Made by a program: the position numbers and the translations under genes. From assembly GCF_014356525.2 (NCBI RefSeq), contig NC_052506.1, positions 20,797,916 through 20,861,915 on the forward strand: a DNA stretch of 64,000 nucleotides, in the 5' to 3' direction. The stretch comes from Nilaparvata lugens. Its lineage: Eukaryota > Arthropoda > Insecta > Hemiptera > Delphacidae. Positions 11,743-24,407 of this stretch are shown here, in pieces. The stretch's first letter is position 1, and each line of letters begins with the position of its first letter. The notes under the pieces are model-generated. The model did no database searches, was not told the origin of the DNA, and worked only from the letters and a program-made list of their open reading frames with translations.

Positions 11743-14690
11743 ACTTCAAAAGGAATTAAGTGAACACTCATCAGAGTGGTCTTTTATTCTCATAAGTTAC
11801 CCTACTAGCTAGAAAGGTTGATTTTTCTAGAATAGAGAAAGAAGTGATAGCTCTTCTTACTGTTGGTGAAATATTTCATTCTTGTTGATTTCAAATAATA
11901 GCTAGTCTATTTTAGATTGGTAGCCAATCAATTCGAAATAAATTGAACACTCTCCATTAAGAAATGTCGAATTTTTCTATATTTATGATGAGCTATGAGC
12001 TGTAAAAAAATATCTAAATTTTACATGTATATCGACCGATTGACAATTTGAATCAAAATCTCAACCTCCAACTGAAGATGAAAAAATGAAAAAAATATTT
12101 ACTAGGCGGAGATAGGACTTTTAAGTTCTCTCTGTCACTCAACCTCGAAATATTTATTCATTTATTTATTTTATTTATTTTATCAAAATATGATGATGCA
12201 TTGAGCATAGAAACCCTGGGGTTTTGTGAAAATAAAACATCACCAGTAGAATTCAAACATATTGAGTTTTTATTTCAACGTGAAATAAATATTTGATAAT
12301 TTCTTTTGAATACTGATGAATTGAAAATAATAGGCTACTGACTGTTTTGCAAGGTATGAGGTATGAATGCCGAGGTATGAGAGATGATCATTATTCGAAG
12401 ATCCAAGAGATTTTCCACAAGAAAATCAACCAAAATCCCTAGTGAAATCTTTCATAACATCTTTTGGGACATTATCAACACTTGAACCAACAAAATCTCA
12501 GTTTATGTAAGGCAAGTCGATTAATCATATGAGATGTCCATAGCAGGAAGACATTCCACAAACTGGAACAAAAGGACATCGCAATGGCCATTATCAAGTG
12601 TGTAGATTATATTCACATATATACTCACACATTCTGTAGAATGTATTAAGTGTTAAGCACAGGCAAATTCCAGGATTTATTATTGCTCTCTATTATCGTT
12701 ATAGTAGGAGTGAGGAGTCTAATTTGGCTCAATATGATATCATATTTTTATAATATTGTGAAGAGAATTTCTGATTTATTTATAGATGAGAAAAGTATTA
12801 CATAATAATTTCTATTATTCTTCAATGTTGTTTTCCATCACGAACTGCTTATTTTTAAATCACTCTTTGCTATTAGAAAAAATATCTGACTGCTAGTCGT
12901 TTTTTCTAATAGCAAAAAGTAATTTCTATTATGATGAACACAAATAATAGGTTGATTTTCATTCGTGAGTGAATTGTGCACAAACGATTTATTATGGATC
13001 TTACTGATGGCAGAAATCATGAATAGCAACAAGTTCATTGCAAAGTTTCAAGCGATGATGCATGACAAGAGATAATATGCATAATAATTTATTCCAATAG
13101 GGCTAATTGAATTTTTTATTATTAATGAAGAAATAATTTCAAAGTACCTTTTTTCAAAGCTTTTTCATAATTATAAGCTTTTATAGACACATTTTGTTGA
13201 GTCTTATGTACATGTTTATATAAAAACTCTTGAAAAAGGGAACTATGGAATTATTTCTTTATTACCGTAATCAATATCTATACATGCGTAGATATGGTTT
13301 GAAGGAAAATATGGAATATAATATTATTATACTCTCTTTCAAGAAGTGTTGTCCTTAAGGTAAAGGAAATAAACGTTAAAAGATTATGAAAAAAATCTTG
13401 CCACTCAGCTACTCTAAAGCGTCTCTGGTGAGAGTGATGTGGCCCGCACCCCCTGTTGAGTATGTTTGAGATAAGACTCTTATGTGTGATAAATGGCGAA
13501 GGATTTGAATTACACAAATTTAAGCAATTCTGAAGAATTATTTGAGTTGACACAATTATATCGTTTTGCTCTGATCTTGTCAATTTTTAAAATTGTTATA
13601 GTTTTTCATAAGGTTATTATTTTATCTATAGTGTGATCAACGTTTTCTGTTACAGTAGTCCTTATTATCTTACACTTTATTGACGAGAGTTCAGATTGAG
13701 ATTATACATATGCCAATCTTCTAAGGTATCATAGACCAAAGTTATTAGTACATATGAATTAGACAGAATGTTGATTATAGACTGTTCTCATCATATTTGG
13801 CATATGAAGCAATGATGACGATATTATAATACTGATGATTATACAATGTATCTTACGTTACCATGAATAATACAGTGCTATGAACATCTCTTTATAAAAA
13901 TAGGTAGGCGGAGACTCAATAAATTTCCATTTTGTTGAGACAATCTAACATAATTTGAAAATTATTAATTTTACCATACATGGACAGTGAAAATACAACA
14001 TTTGCCAAGTATATGCTTTTTCTCAATTAATTATTCTCTTTTCCTGCATTTTTAATGGGCGCGTTCGATGTTTACATACTGTCATACTCTGAAAATACTC
14101 ACCTATTGAACCAATTATTCTACTATTGAATTCATCAGGTTCAATTCTACTCTTGAATCCCTTATCAGCACAAAATTATTAGCTATTATGTGTGGAAAAA
14201 GGCAATCTTCAATTCCAAGGTAATCGCTGGTCTGTAAAAAGGAAAAACTCACACAAATATTCAATAGAGACTTGGGACACATATTATAAAGGATGAACCA
14301 TTCACGAATGGCTGTTAGATTCAAAGCAAAAATCATTACCACTCGAGACTTATTGATTCAAAGCTGGAATCATCACTATTGCTATTTGATTTGGGTAGAA
14401 GAAGACATAAATTATATAAATATTGATTTTATGAATGTTCTCAATCGATGAGCGAGTTCGGAATAATTAAGGTGATAAGAGTGGATTAATCATCAAAATC
14501 CCGGTTTACATTATTTTTTTAATGCATATTGATGTAATGAATGTGTGGTTAACCGATAAATGAGATTGGGATAACTTGGGTGATAAAAGTGGTTTAATCA
14601 CCAGAATCCCGGTTTCAAGAAGTCAGCAATAAAAATCGCAATACACAAACAACGCAAATCAATTACTCGGACAACATGGGGCTATTCTGC
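11743..14690. other. AT-rich spacer without a supportable gene
   Basis: Apart from the hairpin at 12866-12916 and a TTTATT-type simple repeat near 12155-12182, I see no feature. The open frames at 12838-13038, 13278-13583 and 14115-14342 (minus) have no motif, no splice signals placed sensibly and no recognisable similarity. Confidence 0.5.
12866..12916. repeat. short hairpin with perfect 17-bp stem
   Basis: TTTGCTATTAGAAAAAA (12866-12882) is the exact reverse complement of 12900-12916, with a 17-nt loop. The stem is too short for a typical animal microRNA precursor and AT-rich, so it is recorded as structure only. Confidence 0.6.
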
Positions 14691-14699
14691 ATTGTAAAG

Positions 14700-15450
14700 C
14701 TGGAATCGATTCTATTCTGGACATGATGTAGCCTTGGACCTGTATATTGCGCGCGTTTGTTTGAGCTGGTGCCGATGATGGGGGGGGGGGGTACTCGGGT
14801 CCCGGATCGGACCTCCGTTAATTAACCTGCTGCTGCTGCGCCGATCTATAGACAGTACAGATGTTGATCTATACAGGGATGGCAGCTAGCAAAGCGTGTG
14901 TGTGTGTGTGTGTGTGTGTGGTAGTAATGCACAGCAGTTTTTGTGTGCGTTTGATGTGATGAATAATACAAGAGGGTGTGTGGGTTGAGAGGGGGTGGGG
15001 TAGGGGTGGGTTTGCAGCCTCCGGTACAGGAGCAGAGATCAATATCTGGTTGTCATGGGTAACGGGAGCGAGCAGACAGGGTGACGCTGAGTCCCGGGCC
15101 ACGGCCAGTGGGGGTGAGGGTGGGGGTGGGTGCCCCTGATTATCCGGGTTTTAACTGCACACACACCCCCTTCAAACCCTCACCACCCCTCACCACCCAA
15201 ACTGCATGATGTGTCGACCAAAGTGTGAGAGGCGCGTTGGGCTCAGACCCCTGGTCCAGGCCTTTTCAATTTCACTTGCTTTGCCTCTCCCTTCTCAGTC
15301 CATCCCTTACACGCTCGCTCTGTCTCTCTCCCCGTAGCTCTCCGCCTCCATCTAGGCCTACTACCTACGTACCTCGTTCAGCACGGCAGGGAAGGCGTTG
15401 TTTAGTTTCACTTTCCTCCACAATTTGCATCACTCGAATAGTACGATAGT
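14700..15450. promoter_or_regulatory. GC-rich island with simple repeats and G-quadruplex motifs
   Basis: Base composition changes abruptly from AT-rich to GC-rich here. It holds a run of twelve G near 14781, a CTG run near 14830, a (GT)n tract at about 14898-14920, and G-tract clusters at 14991-15010 and 15109-15130 on the plus strand. C-tracts at 15166-15200 put a further G-quadruplex-capable run on the minus strand. CpG dinucleotides are frequent. Such islands often mark promoters or first untranslated exons, but no transcript start can be placed. Open frames here (14869-15102 minus, 15225-15449 plus) are low-complexity by-products. Confidence 0.4.
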
Positions 15451-16005
15451 AGAATATTAGATAGTAGAGGCTTGCTGACAAAGTTGACTGCTCTACTATT
15501 CATGTAAGGTATTCATTGAGAACTAGTTCCAATGGGTTGCTTTTTTGTATACAATCTAGCTTAACTTGAATATTATGATAGTATAGACTTCATGACAGAG
15601 TGGGCTATTCTACAATCCAATTAACGAGAAACTCTTGATGACAAATTGGAATGCTCCACAATTCATGTAGAGTTTGCATTGAAAAAGAAAATCAGATGAA
15701 TCAAATTAAATCAATCCACTTTTTGCATACGATCTAGAAACACTTCAACAGTATGATAGTTGAGACTTCATTAAAATATAGGCTACTCCACAATTCTATG
15801 TTAGGTTTACATTGGAAAAGGAGATCCTATGAGTTGCTTCAGATCCAGTTTACTGTACAATCTAGCAAAACTTGAATAGTATGATACTAGATATGACAAA
15901 TTGGGCTACTTAAAGGAGATCCCATTTAGTTTCAGTACAGTTTCCTGTAGAATCCAGCAACGTTATTGAATAGCATGACAGTAAAGGCTTCAAGGAAAAA
16001 TTGTC
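15436..16005. repeat. degenerate minisatellite, about five units of 95-150 bp
   Basis: A unit recurs with the order: GTA(G/T)AGACTTCAT-like start, (T)GACAAATTGGGCTACTC-like core, ATTCATGTTAGGTTTACATTG, then ACAATCTAGC..ACTTGAATAGTATGATA. Starts are near 15445, 15560, 15745, 15875 and 15978. Copies differ by indels, so the array is old. It begins where the GC-rich island ends. Confidence 0.65.
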
Positions 16006-16639
16006 TGCTCCGTGTTTTTTTCTATTGGACAAGAATATTGAATAGAATCCAACATAATTATAATTAATCAACATCATTCGCATGATGTGATCTATTGTAA
16101 GAATCCAAGTTACACGACTTTTGCAACAATGTATTCTCATCTGAAGTACAAAACTAGTAAAAAATTCACAAATTGAACATTTAGATCACACAAGGAAGGA
16201 ATGAATATATGACTAGGCTAACACGTCTATTAGATTGTACACAGTCAGAACTGAAAAATCTTTTCAAACCAAATATTTTTTTCGAGTAATCGATTCAGTA
16301 CATAGCAATCCAACAAAATGGGTCAGCTATTCAAATCAAACCAGAATATCATTGAATAAACAAGACATTATAATTCTCTGATTATCAGCTCCTAATTATA
16401 TGATAGTCACACATATATTCACATAATCTACATTTTCATTTGACAAGATGTATCGAAAAATTGCCAAGTTTCACTAGAAAAGACACTGCACGGAGTTGAA
16501 TAGGTGAAATTCAGTTTCACTAGTGACGATTCTCTTGTTCCTTGACCCTGCAAACGAGATATTCACTCCACAATATACCATTGTGTTATTCTAGAAGCTG
16601 AAGAAAAACTATTGAAACTGAATTTCACTCTCTGAATTC

Positions 16640-17330
16640 ACCATTTCCCTGAAACTACATCAGCGCGTGTTGTGTGGTAATGGGAATAGAGTTGGCGTAA
16701 TCTATTTCAATTTCATACAGCATCGCTGGAGAGAGCATCCGTTTTTATTGTTGCAGATAGCAATGTGCAACACTAGTGCGTTACACAAAAGCCTGCCGCC
16801 TTAATGCAGAATTCAAAAGCATTACTTCCGAGCAGAAAGCACACAATAAGTCTGCGTTATCAGGCCATCATGTTATCTCGTCTTTTATGCTTTTCTTGTG
16901 GGAAGTGAGCGGGAAAGGTGGCACAATATTCGTTGTTCACGACTTTTCGGAAAATTTTCGGTATTGACGAAAGGCGAAGGAAGGCTGGAAGGGGGAGGAA
17001 TGAGGAAGAGAAAGTGGGGGGTAATGGAAGGGATGCTGCAATCAATAACGGCAGGATTAGAACAGGATAAATCACGGCTGATATAAGAGGGGCTGCGGAG
17101 CAAAGCACGGTCTCGAGATGAGGATTGATGCTCCATATTGTGCGGAACGCTTTATGCCCTCACAATATACTGCGTTCCAGCGAAAACCTTTATTGGGCGG
17201 CCATAATGCCGATATGTTCATTTTATGAAGATTCATGATACAAATAATATTATGACCTGGAAGCTTGTATGATTTTACCCTCTTATCAGTGTTTGAGATT
17301 CGAATTAGTTTAGTATTCAAGCATTATTCC
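16640..17330. promoter_or_regulatory. GC-richer, apparently non-coding island; candidate regulatory module
   Basis: The stretch is more GC-rich and less repetitive than its surroundings and lacks a long frame with protein-like character. It contains words typical of homeodomain and related binding sites (for example GGCGGCCATAATG, TTTATTGGGC, GCTTTATG) and a purine-rich tract at 16970-17030. Overlapping open frames on both strands between 16776 and 17320 are short and mutually inconsistent. This resembles conserved non-coding DNA near insect developmental genes, which is inference only. Confidence 0.3.
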
Positions 17331-17479
17331 TCTTGGGGTTCACGCTCAGCAAGAGTGAATACAAGCCAAGTGGGGATCAAGTCACTAAATATACCAAAAA
17401 CAAGTACGGATTCAGGCCTACGAGTACTGTGAATAATATATCAACCTATCTATAACAATGTATCCACATTAATTGATTG

Positions 17480-18505
17480 CATTTATAAGCAATTTAAAGA
17501 ACGATTCAAGGCTATTTGATTTTTTAGTTATAAGTGATTTGAAGAAATGATCCAGCCATTTGATGATGTATTCATAAACGGGGTTGAGGAAACGAGAAGG
17601 GGCCTCCGAAAACAATGAATGGACTGGTAGAAGTTCTAGTGACCCTTTAGTGGTCGCCTATTGTTATTGAATTTCGACATTTTCTTGGTCTATTGCTAAG
17701 TTTTCCACTCTGAGGAATATTTTGGTGGACCAGTCTGGTTACTTAAAGGCAATTTCAGCTGTAAACCAGAGGTAGCCTACAGTGATTGGATAAACACACG
17801 CATTACTATCGATGATGCGTACAAATTTAGTCAAACGTACGTGTTGTGTAAAGCCCACATCGATTTTTGGACATGCATTTGTAAATTCTACGAGAATATA
17901 TGGAACTTGACAAATACATGATACACATATGTTTGCTAAGTTGTGTTCAATCTATAATAGAATTTGAAAGGACGCCAAAAAATCGAACGTTCAATAAGTA
18001 TCGAATTGTATGTAACTCAAGTTGGTCTGTATACAGCTTGTGAACAAGTTGAGTTTCATCAAATGAACCATTGGGAATAATACAATTTTACAAGTACTGG
18101 ATCACTGACTTAGATTCAATAATTGTATAAAAAACAAGTAACAGATGTAAGGTGCAAAGTAATAGATAAGTTGGTTCTAACAGCTACCAGCTAGAATTAC
18201 CTTCAAGAAAGCACACGGGACCACTAATGAGGGTAATGAAGCGGAATCAGAGGACTATAGAGTATGGTAGTTGAGAGTTAGAGGATGAACTTTTTAGGAA
18301 CAATAGCCCAGTATACAGTTAGCACGGCCACATCTCGTTTCTTTTAACCCATAAGCGATTTTAAGAACGATTCCAGGCCATTTGATAATGTAGACTTATA
18401 TAAGCGATGTATATGTAATGTATAAACGATTTTAAGGACGCTTCCAGACTATTCATTTATAAGCGATTTCAAGTATTGTTCCAGCTTTGGTGAACACATC
18501 ACAAC
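17480..18505. repeat. two clusters of a roughly 45-60-bp repeat unit
   Basis: The word ATAAGCGATTTxAAGxACGATTCCAG followed by CCATTTGATAATGTA-like sequence appears two to three times at 17483-17580 and about four times at 18350-18500. The two clusters are in the same orientation and separated by about 770 bp of other DNA. Copies are diverged. Confidence 0.6.
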
Positions 18506-19009
18506 GGTATCAGTTCGATAAACGATTCAGATTATGGGTATTGGTTGCTAAGCAGCTAAGGCGTGATTTGTTGAGGCAGTTCTTAGAATCTCTTACACAT
18601 TCTGCTATAGAACCTCATCACACTTCTTCATTAATTGAAATTTTGTATAGGAATAGTTGAAGGACACGTAGCTATGCTGTACCAATACAAAAACTTCATT
18701 GATTTAAGAATAGAGCTTCATAAAAATCCAGGTGACAGAGCTATTTGTATGCAACTTGAATGTATAATATATGGAGAAAAGGATAATGAAAAGTGCGGAG
18801 AGAATGGCAGAATGACAGTTATCATTAATATATTTTAATGTAATAGAAAATTATATTATATTATAAATTTCAATTATATCCGAAGCCAATCAGGAATTTC
18901 TTAATTCAATACAATCCAATAATAATTAGAATATAATGCATGGTTTCATCAAGCTTGGTAAATAATATATATAAACATGGTCAAAGCAGATACGGCTTAC
19001 AACGAGTGC

Positions 19010-19145
19010 ACTGAAACATTTATGAGGATTTCTATGGCGATGTGTACCATCGATAATTCCAGTGCTCTCTTGTAAAGCGTACCAGGCTTGATCATTCAAG
19101 CGTTCTGATCGAGCTTGGTGAAACTGGGCATAAATGAGTCTTTAA
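19010..19145. repeat. dispersed repeat, copy 1
   Basis: Shares with 24408-24540 the ordered words TTTCTATGG, ATAA(T/C)TCCAGTGC, AGCGTACC(A/C)GGCTTG and a GGTGAAAC(T/C)(G/A)GGCAT end. An inverted partial copy lies at about 19685-19775. It is a non-coding interspersed repeat of unknown class. Confidence 0.6.
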
Positions 19146-19684
19146 AAATATCACATCCAAGTCAACAGCATTAGCCTGTTATTGGAGAATACTATTACTT
19201 AATTCTTCTTTTTTCATTTTCATGAACATGAATAAGATGGGAAATGAATCTATTGTTATAATTGACCTGTATATACTTTCAATAATAAGTACTTTTGTAT
19301 AAATCTGCCTCTACCTTTCATGGGAGACCATATTTCCTTCTTCGTCACACAACACCTTGTAGTCGATTGGCTTTCTTGTGTCTGCATTATTTTACTGTTA
19401 ACTTTTACAATGACTTTTTCTAATTACAAATGACGTTTTTGATCAATTAAAACTTGATATGTTATTTATTACTAATCATTAATGAGTTATTACAAACATG
19501 AAAAGTTATGGTAGATGAAAATGAGTAAAAATGAATTCATTTCATGGTCCATGGGTAAAGTTTGAATAATCAAATTCTGCATCCTTTCCTGTCAAAGATG
19601 ATCCAACTTTCGACTTCGTGGAAATTGTTTTAGTCCGTGATAGAGAATACAGTGAATATCAAAATGAAGGCATTTTTAGAAGGT

Positions 19685-19800
19685 ACAACAGTCATGCCTG
19701 ATTTCACCAACGTCAAGACATTTTAAAATGGTCAAATTACGGTTTACTGGCACATATTAGTTTTAGTGCATTTAGTGCACTGACACTTAATGTGCACTTG
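19685..19800. repeat. dispersed repeat, inverted partial copy
   Basis: GCCTGATTTCACCAACGTCAAGACATT matches, in reverse, the GGTGAAACCAGGC end of the repeat at 24408-24540 (words given here in part). It is followed by a run of TTTAGTGCA duplications (about 19762-19795). Confidence 0.5.
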
Positions 19801-19844
19801 AAGCTAAAAATGAGGTGTTATCAAAATACAAGGATTATTCTTAT

Positions 19845-21874
19845 TTAGTCCAGTCACTATAATTATACATTAGTGCATGCAATTTATATTGTAGTTCTGA
19901 TTTTTTAATATATTATTTGGGTACATAAGAGAAGACCACAACCAATTTCTTCATGCAAAATTTCCTTGTGCTAGCTATATACAGCGTGACCCAAAAACCT
20001 CGTATTTTCGGCTCATTTTCCAGTTTTCAGCTATTTCTGCCAAATCTCGTGATCAGACAGAAAAACTTGCTCTCGCCTTCTTTTTATATCATAAAATTCT
20101 GAATAAAATAAGATCATTCGGAACTCTCTATCTCCAATGAGTACTGAGTTATGATTTTTCAAAAATGAGTGAAATTTGATAAAAAAAATAATTTTGATGA
20201 GTTTTAGTTTTTGATCAACAATATCTTCCGATTGTTACCATTAAGATGTATAATTCAAAATCCCTCTGGGCGTATTTTTGTGCTCTACAATCTGAGATCA
20301 GGTAGAGCGCTCTATCTCATATAGATTTCCAGGTACACCTTACAACAATGTTCCTTGTATTGTGAAAAACACCTTATTTTCAGCTTCAACCATCATCACC
20401 AACTACATAGTCTTCACATTGATATTTCGCACAATGACATGAGTTAATAAGATTATGTTCTATAAGAATCATCCGTTAGATGCGCTTCATTTCAGTATTT
20501 CCTAGTGGAGAGGCGTGCTTAAGGACACCTCAAGGATCAAAATTTCAAACACTTATAACTTCTGACACAATGCTCAGATTTCATCGTGCTACACTTCATT
20601 CTTCTCGGCTCGTCAAGGCAGTCCAAAATCATGCATCATAAGTCAAATTCGGTCGAAAAGTGGAAGATTAATTGTTGAGTGTACTTAAGCCCATATTCCA
20701 ATACACAAAAAATGGCCAGTTTCTATATTCAAAGCTGCATGTCTTTTGAAATACTTCTGATAAAATTTCCAAATCTGGTGAGGATATGAAAATTGTCCCC
20801 CTCTACCCACTGCAATAAATAATACTTTCGATTACAATACCATTCGAAAGTTACAGAAGATTTAAGAAATGTGCGATTTCAGTTTTTACATTTTTCCGTG
20901 ATTTTACTGTTGATCAAGAGTTTCTAAAACGAGTCTGATACATTATAGAAGCTTTCGATTGATTCCAAATTGTAGATAAATTTATCCTTTACGAGCTCAG
21001 TTGTCTAAAATCCATCTTGAATCACTTTTCCTTATCATAGTACTGCCAAAACCGTTAATATGGTAAAAATATCTACAATTTCCGGATTTTTTTAAACAAT
21101 CAAATCTCACTCTACGAATTTTTTTCCATGAATCGTTCACATCAAGTGAAAGAGGAAATTATATTGTACATTTCAAGATCAAGTAATGATTTTTATAATA
21201 AGGGGTTACCGAGATACATAGCTTTGAATATAGAAATTGGCCATTTTTTGTGTATTGGAATATGGGCTTTAGTACACTCAACAATAAATTTCCCTCTTTT
21301 CGACCGAATTCGAATTATGATGCATGATTTTGGACCGCCTTGGTTGAAGCTGAAAATAAGGTGTTTTTCACAATACAAGGAGCATTGTTGTCAGGTGCAC
21401 CTGGAAAGCGCTCTACCTGATCTCAGATTGTAGAGCACAAAAATACGCCCAGAGGGATTTTTGAATTATACATCCAAATGGTAACAATCGGAAGATATTG
21501 TTGATCAAAAACAAAAATTCATCAAAATTGATTTTTCCTTCAAATTTCACTCATTTTTGAAAAATCATAACTCAGTACTCATTGGAGATAGAGAGTTCCG
21601 AATGATCTTATTTTATTCAGAATTTTATGATATAAAAAAAGAGAGAGCAAGTTTTTCTGTCTGATTACGAGATTTGGCAGAAATAGCTGAAAACTGGAAA
21701 ATGAGCCGAAAATACGAGGTTGTTGGGTCACGCTGTATCTGGCACAAGGAAATTTTGCATGAAGAAATTGGTTGTGGTCTTCTCTTATGTACCCAAATAA
21801 TATATTAAAAAATCAGAACTACAATATAAATTGCAAGCACACCCTTTTTTTTATGTCTATATTGACTGGACTAA
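19845..21874. mobile_element. 2-kb fold-back element with asymmetric arms
   Basis: The ends TTAGTCCAGTCA (19845-19856) and TGACTGGACTAA (21863-21874) are inverted. Inward, long stretches pair: 19871-20390 with 21310-21842, then 20610-20735 with about 21210-21330. The left arm has about 215 bp (about 20395-20610) that the right arm lacks, and about 480 bp in the middle do not pair. Arms are about 90 percent alike by eye. Open frames inside (21128-21433 plus, 21193-21378 minus) are arm sequence and not genes. It is a non-autonomous inverted-repeat transposon, class unknown. A diverged fragment lies at 24258-24395. Confidence 0.8.
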
Positions 21875-22294
21875 TTAGGTTGTAAAGGCGTAAACCTTTG
21901 CCCCACTGGTTGGGTGACATTGTGTAAAGTTGTGCTCCTTGGAGGGGTTATCTCTTATGATAGAGCCCCATGTTGTGAAGCCATTGTGTAAAGTGGTAAA
22001 TTGCAAATCCTTTACAGATGATACGATGTTCTTGATATTTATAAGAGCAGTTGCTAAGTTCCCTCTTTTGCGAATAAATTCACAAAAAATTAAGGCCGTC
22101 CGGCTCGCAAAATTGCTGGGTTCAAACCTCAGCTCTAGCTCAGGGGTAGAAACATGAATTTTCTTAATATAATTCGTCACCATAGGGTTCAATGACCGGT
22201 GATTATTAATTCTTACCGCTGCTTCTTTGAAGTTCTTGAAGAATACCAAAGAGGAAATCAAAAGAATATTTGATGACTGATTATCAGTAACCAT
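21875..22294 (-). CDS. unrecognised 139-codon open frame next to the fold-back element
   Basis: The frame is the longest in this part of the window and starts directly beside the end of the 2-kb fold-back element. It has no signal peptide, membrane helix or motif that I know. An opposite-strand frame (21930-22157) overlaps it. The DNA is less AT-rich than its surroundings, which by itself favours chance open frames. A GGTTCAAACC word at 22119-22128 resembles a polymerase III B box, so a tRNA-derived repeat is an alternative. Confidence 0.15.
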   Translation of the reverse strand: MVTDNQSSNILLISSLVFFKNFKEAAVRINNHRSLNPMVTNYIKKIHVSTPELELRFEPSNFASRTALIFCEFIRKRGNLATALINIKNIVSSVKDLQFTTLHNGFTTWGSIIRDNPSKEHNFTQCHPTSGAKVYAFTT

Positions 22295-24250
22295 GTACCC
22301 ACTAGAGAATAATAAAGACCAACTATAGTTTTTTCTAGTTGATTCTTAAAACGCTCGCCATGAATACAGGTATTCACCAATTTACTCTTCTAAAATACCT
22401 TAGAACTTACAACGCCAGTTCTTGAAGCTCTCTGGATCCTTATATGAAATAACTGGAACCTTATTAATATAATTATCAATATAATTTTTCTGGTAGACTA
22501 AAATGATTATCATCAAAGGATGATAAATACTGAGTGCTCTTAATAAGATCAATATTAATTGATTCAATAATTTTATGGGCTGCTGAATATTTATTGGTAT
22601 CAAAACAGCTCAAACTGTATATCACGAGATGAGTTAGGATATAATAAAAAATTCCATGATTTTGTATGCTGACATAAAACACAAAATATATTCCCATAAA
22701 ACAGCGTATATAAAATTTTCTTATATCTATAATTTTTCTTAAATAAATTCTTTTCTAAAATCTGAATAATTATCACAGCGTTTAATAGTTTTCACAATAG
22801 TGAGTTTCAAAATTTATAAATATATTATATTTAATACTGATGCTTAGACTTCCAGTCAATTCAAAATTCTACAAATAAAAACCTGTTTGGTCTATAGATT
22901 TGATATGATATACTTAGCTCAATTAGCAAAAATAATAATTAACAAATTAATATTTAAACATGAGATCTCAGGGTTTTATATGAGTTCGGGCCGTGCATGG
23001 AAGTAAGCTCCTACATATATCAAATGAATTCATAAAATGTTCTTACAAACTATGTGATAGTACTCAACACGTTGCAAATTTTTATTTGATTTAAGTTAAT
23101 TGAAATAGCGCTTTTGATTAATTTCCCCACTATACGTAGAAAGGCCTTAAAACGAGCTCGTTTGACTTATCACTCACATTCATGAAGTTCTTGACGGTCT
23201 CGTGGATTGAATTAATTATTTCCAATAATTAATTAGGCCGGTCTCTTTCGTCACTGCTGGGCTAACGCGTGGTCCAGATTTCTCTTAGATTTCTTTCTAA
23301 ATTAAAGATATATTTATGGGGAATAATTACAATTACGAACTCTTCAACAACACTGAGTTCACAGATAATTTAACATTCAATACAAATATTTCACATTTAA
23401 AAAAGGGTTGGCTTGTTAATTTTTGAAATTTAAAGGAAGAAAGAACCCTAAACTCTGTGTGCATCCTCTCAGGTCAAGATCTTAAGCCAGAAGAAGGTGG
23501 TTTTTAGAAAAATTTATCTCTTCCTAGAACAATTTTGTAAGCTTCTTTCTGATTGGTCTTCAATTTAGTAAATTCAATACAATTGGTCGCCTCAGAATCA
23601 GGGCTTCTTCAACTTTATAATAGGAAAAATTAAATAAAAAGCTTTTCTGTAAATATATGGAGTGATTATCTTAAATTATATTCATAAATAAATCGCGATA
23701 TACGATGTTAATAAACAATATACATTTAGTTTTTTTATATGAGTTTTGTATGCTCTGGATTTTCGTGCTTTTTAGATTATAATAAATATTTATACAGCAA
23801 TAATAGTTTTCCGTATTTCTATACATCAACCTTCCTTAGTATATATAATACATCTTTTGTGAGTAAATTTTTATAATTCAACCTATATTGGTTGATCGAC
23901 AATCAGCTGATTCGCTAAGTATTGATTCAAATAACTATCGATTTATTCTAGATTGATTGATTCATTTAAAAGTGTAAACAAATAATTCTAACCTCAATGT
24001 ACATACGAACTTTTATTTTTTATAATCCGCCAATAATAAGTAAGCCGCTTTATAATTTTTTAATTCTGCCAATGGATTCCTTAGTTGTTGAATCACAGTT
24101 ATGCATGTTTTTTCCTTATCATTTTAGATAATACAATTACTCTTTATCGCTAACAATATTCGATTTAAGTGGATTGATCCTTTGACTAGGTCTAACTTTC
24201 TTTTCCATTTTATAATTCTATTAAAATTCACTGGTTCATTTCAAAATATT
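22295..24250. other. AT-rich spacer, no gene seen
   Basis: Very AT-rich with frequent stops in all frames. The open frames at 22400-22697 (minus) lie in low-complexity AT sequence. A short inverted repeat (AATTAATTATT, around 23213-23235) is the only local structure I noticed. Confidence 0.5.
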
Positions 24251-24257
24251 TGATGGT

Positions 24258-24395
24258 ACTAAAATACCACGTGACAAGGTGTATCAGGAAATCCATATGT
24301 GATGAAGTGCTCTACCTGGTCTCTGGTTGCAGAGCACAGGACCATGCTAAGAGGGAATTTGATTTTTACATTTAAATTATCATTATTCAAACCAT
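24258..24395. repeat. diverged fragment of the 2-kb fold-back family
   Basis: Words in the order GACAAGGTG, GCTCTACCTGGTCTC, GAGCACA, AGAGGGA..TTTGA and ACATTTAAAT match the right arm at 21385-21480 (GCTCTACCTGATCTC, TAGAGCACA, AGAGGGATTTTTGA). No second arm is adjacent, so the copy is partial. Confidence 0.55.
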
Positions 24396-24407
24396 TTGAA
24401 ATTTACT

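Noticed and set aside
14869..15102. 77-codon minus-strand frame with a Thr-His run.
   Set aside because: The run is translated from a (GT)n microsatellite; the frame is a product of low-complexity DNA.
21128..21433. 101-codon plus-strand open frame.
   Set aside because: It lies in the middle and right arm of the 2-kb fold-back element and has no transposase motifs.
22119..22128. GGTTCAAACC as the B box of a tRNA or tRNA-derived SINE.
   Set aside because: No A box at the right distance and no cloverleaf could be drawn; noted only as an alternative for the adjacent frame.
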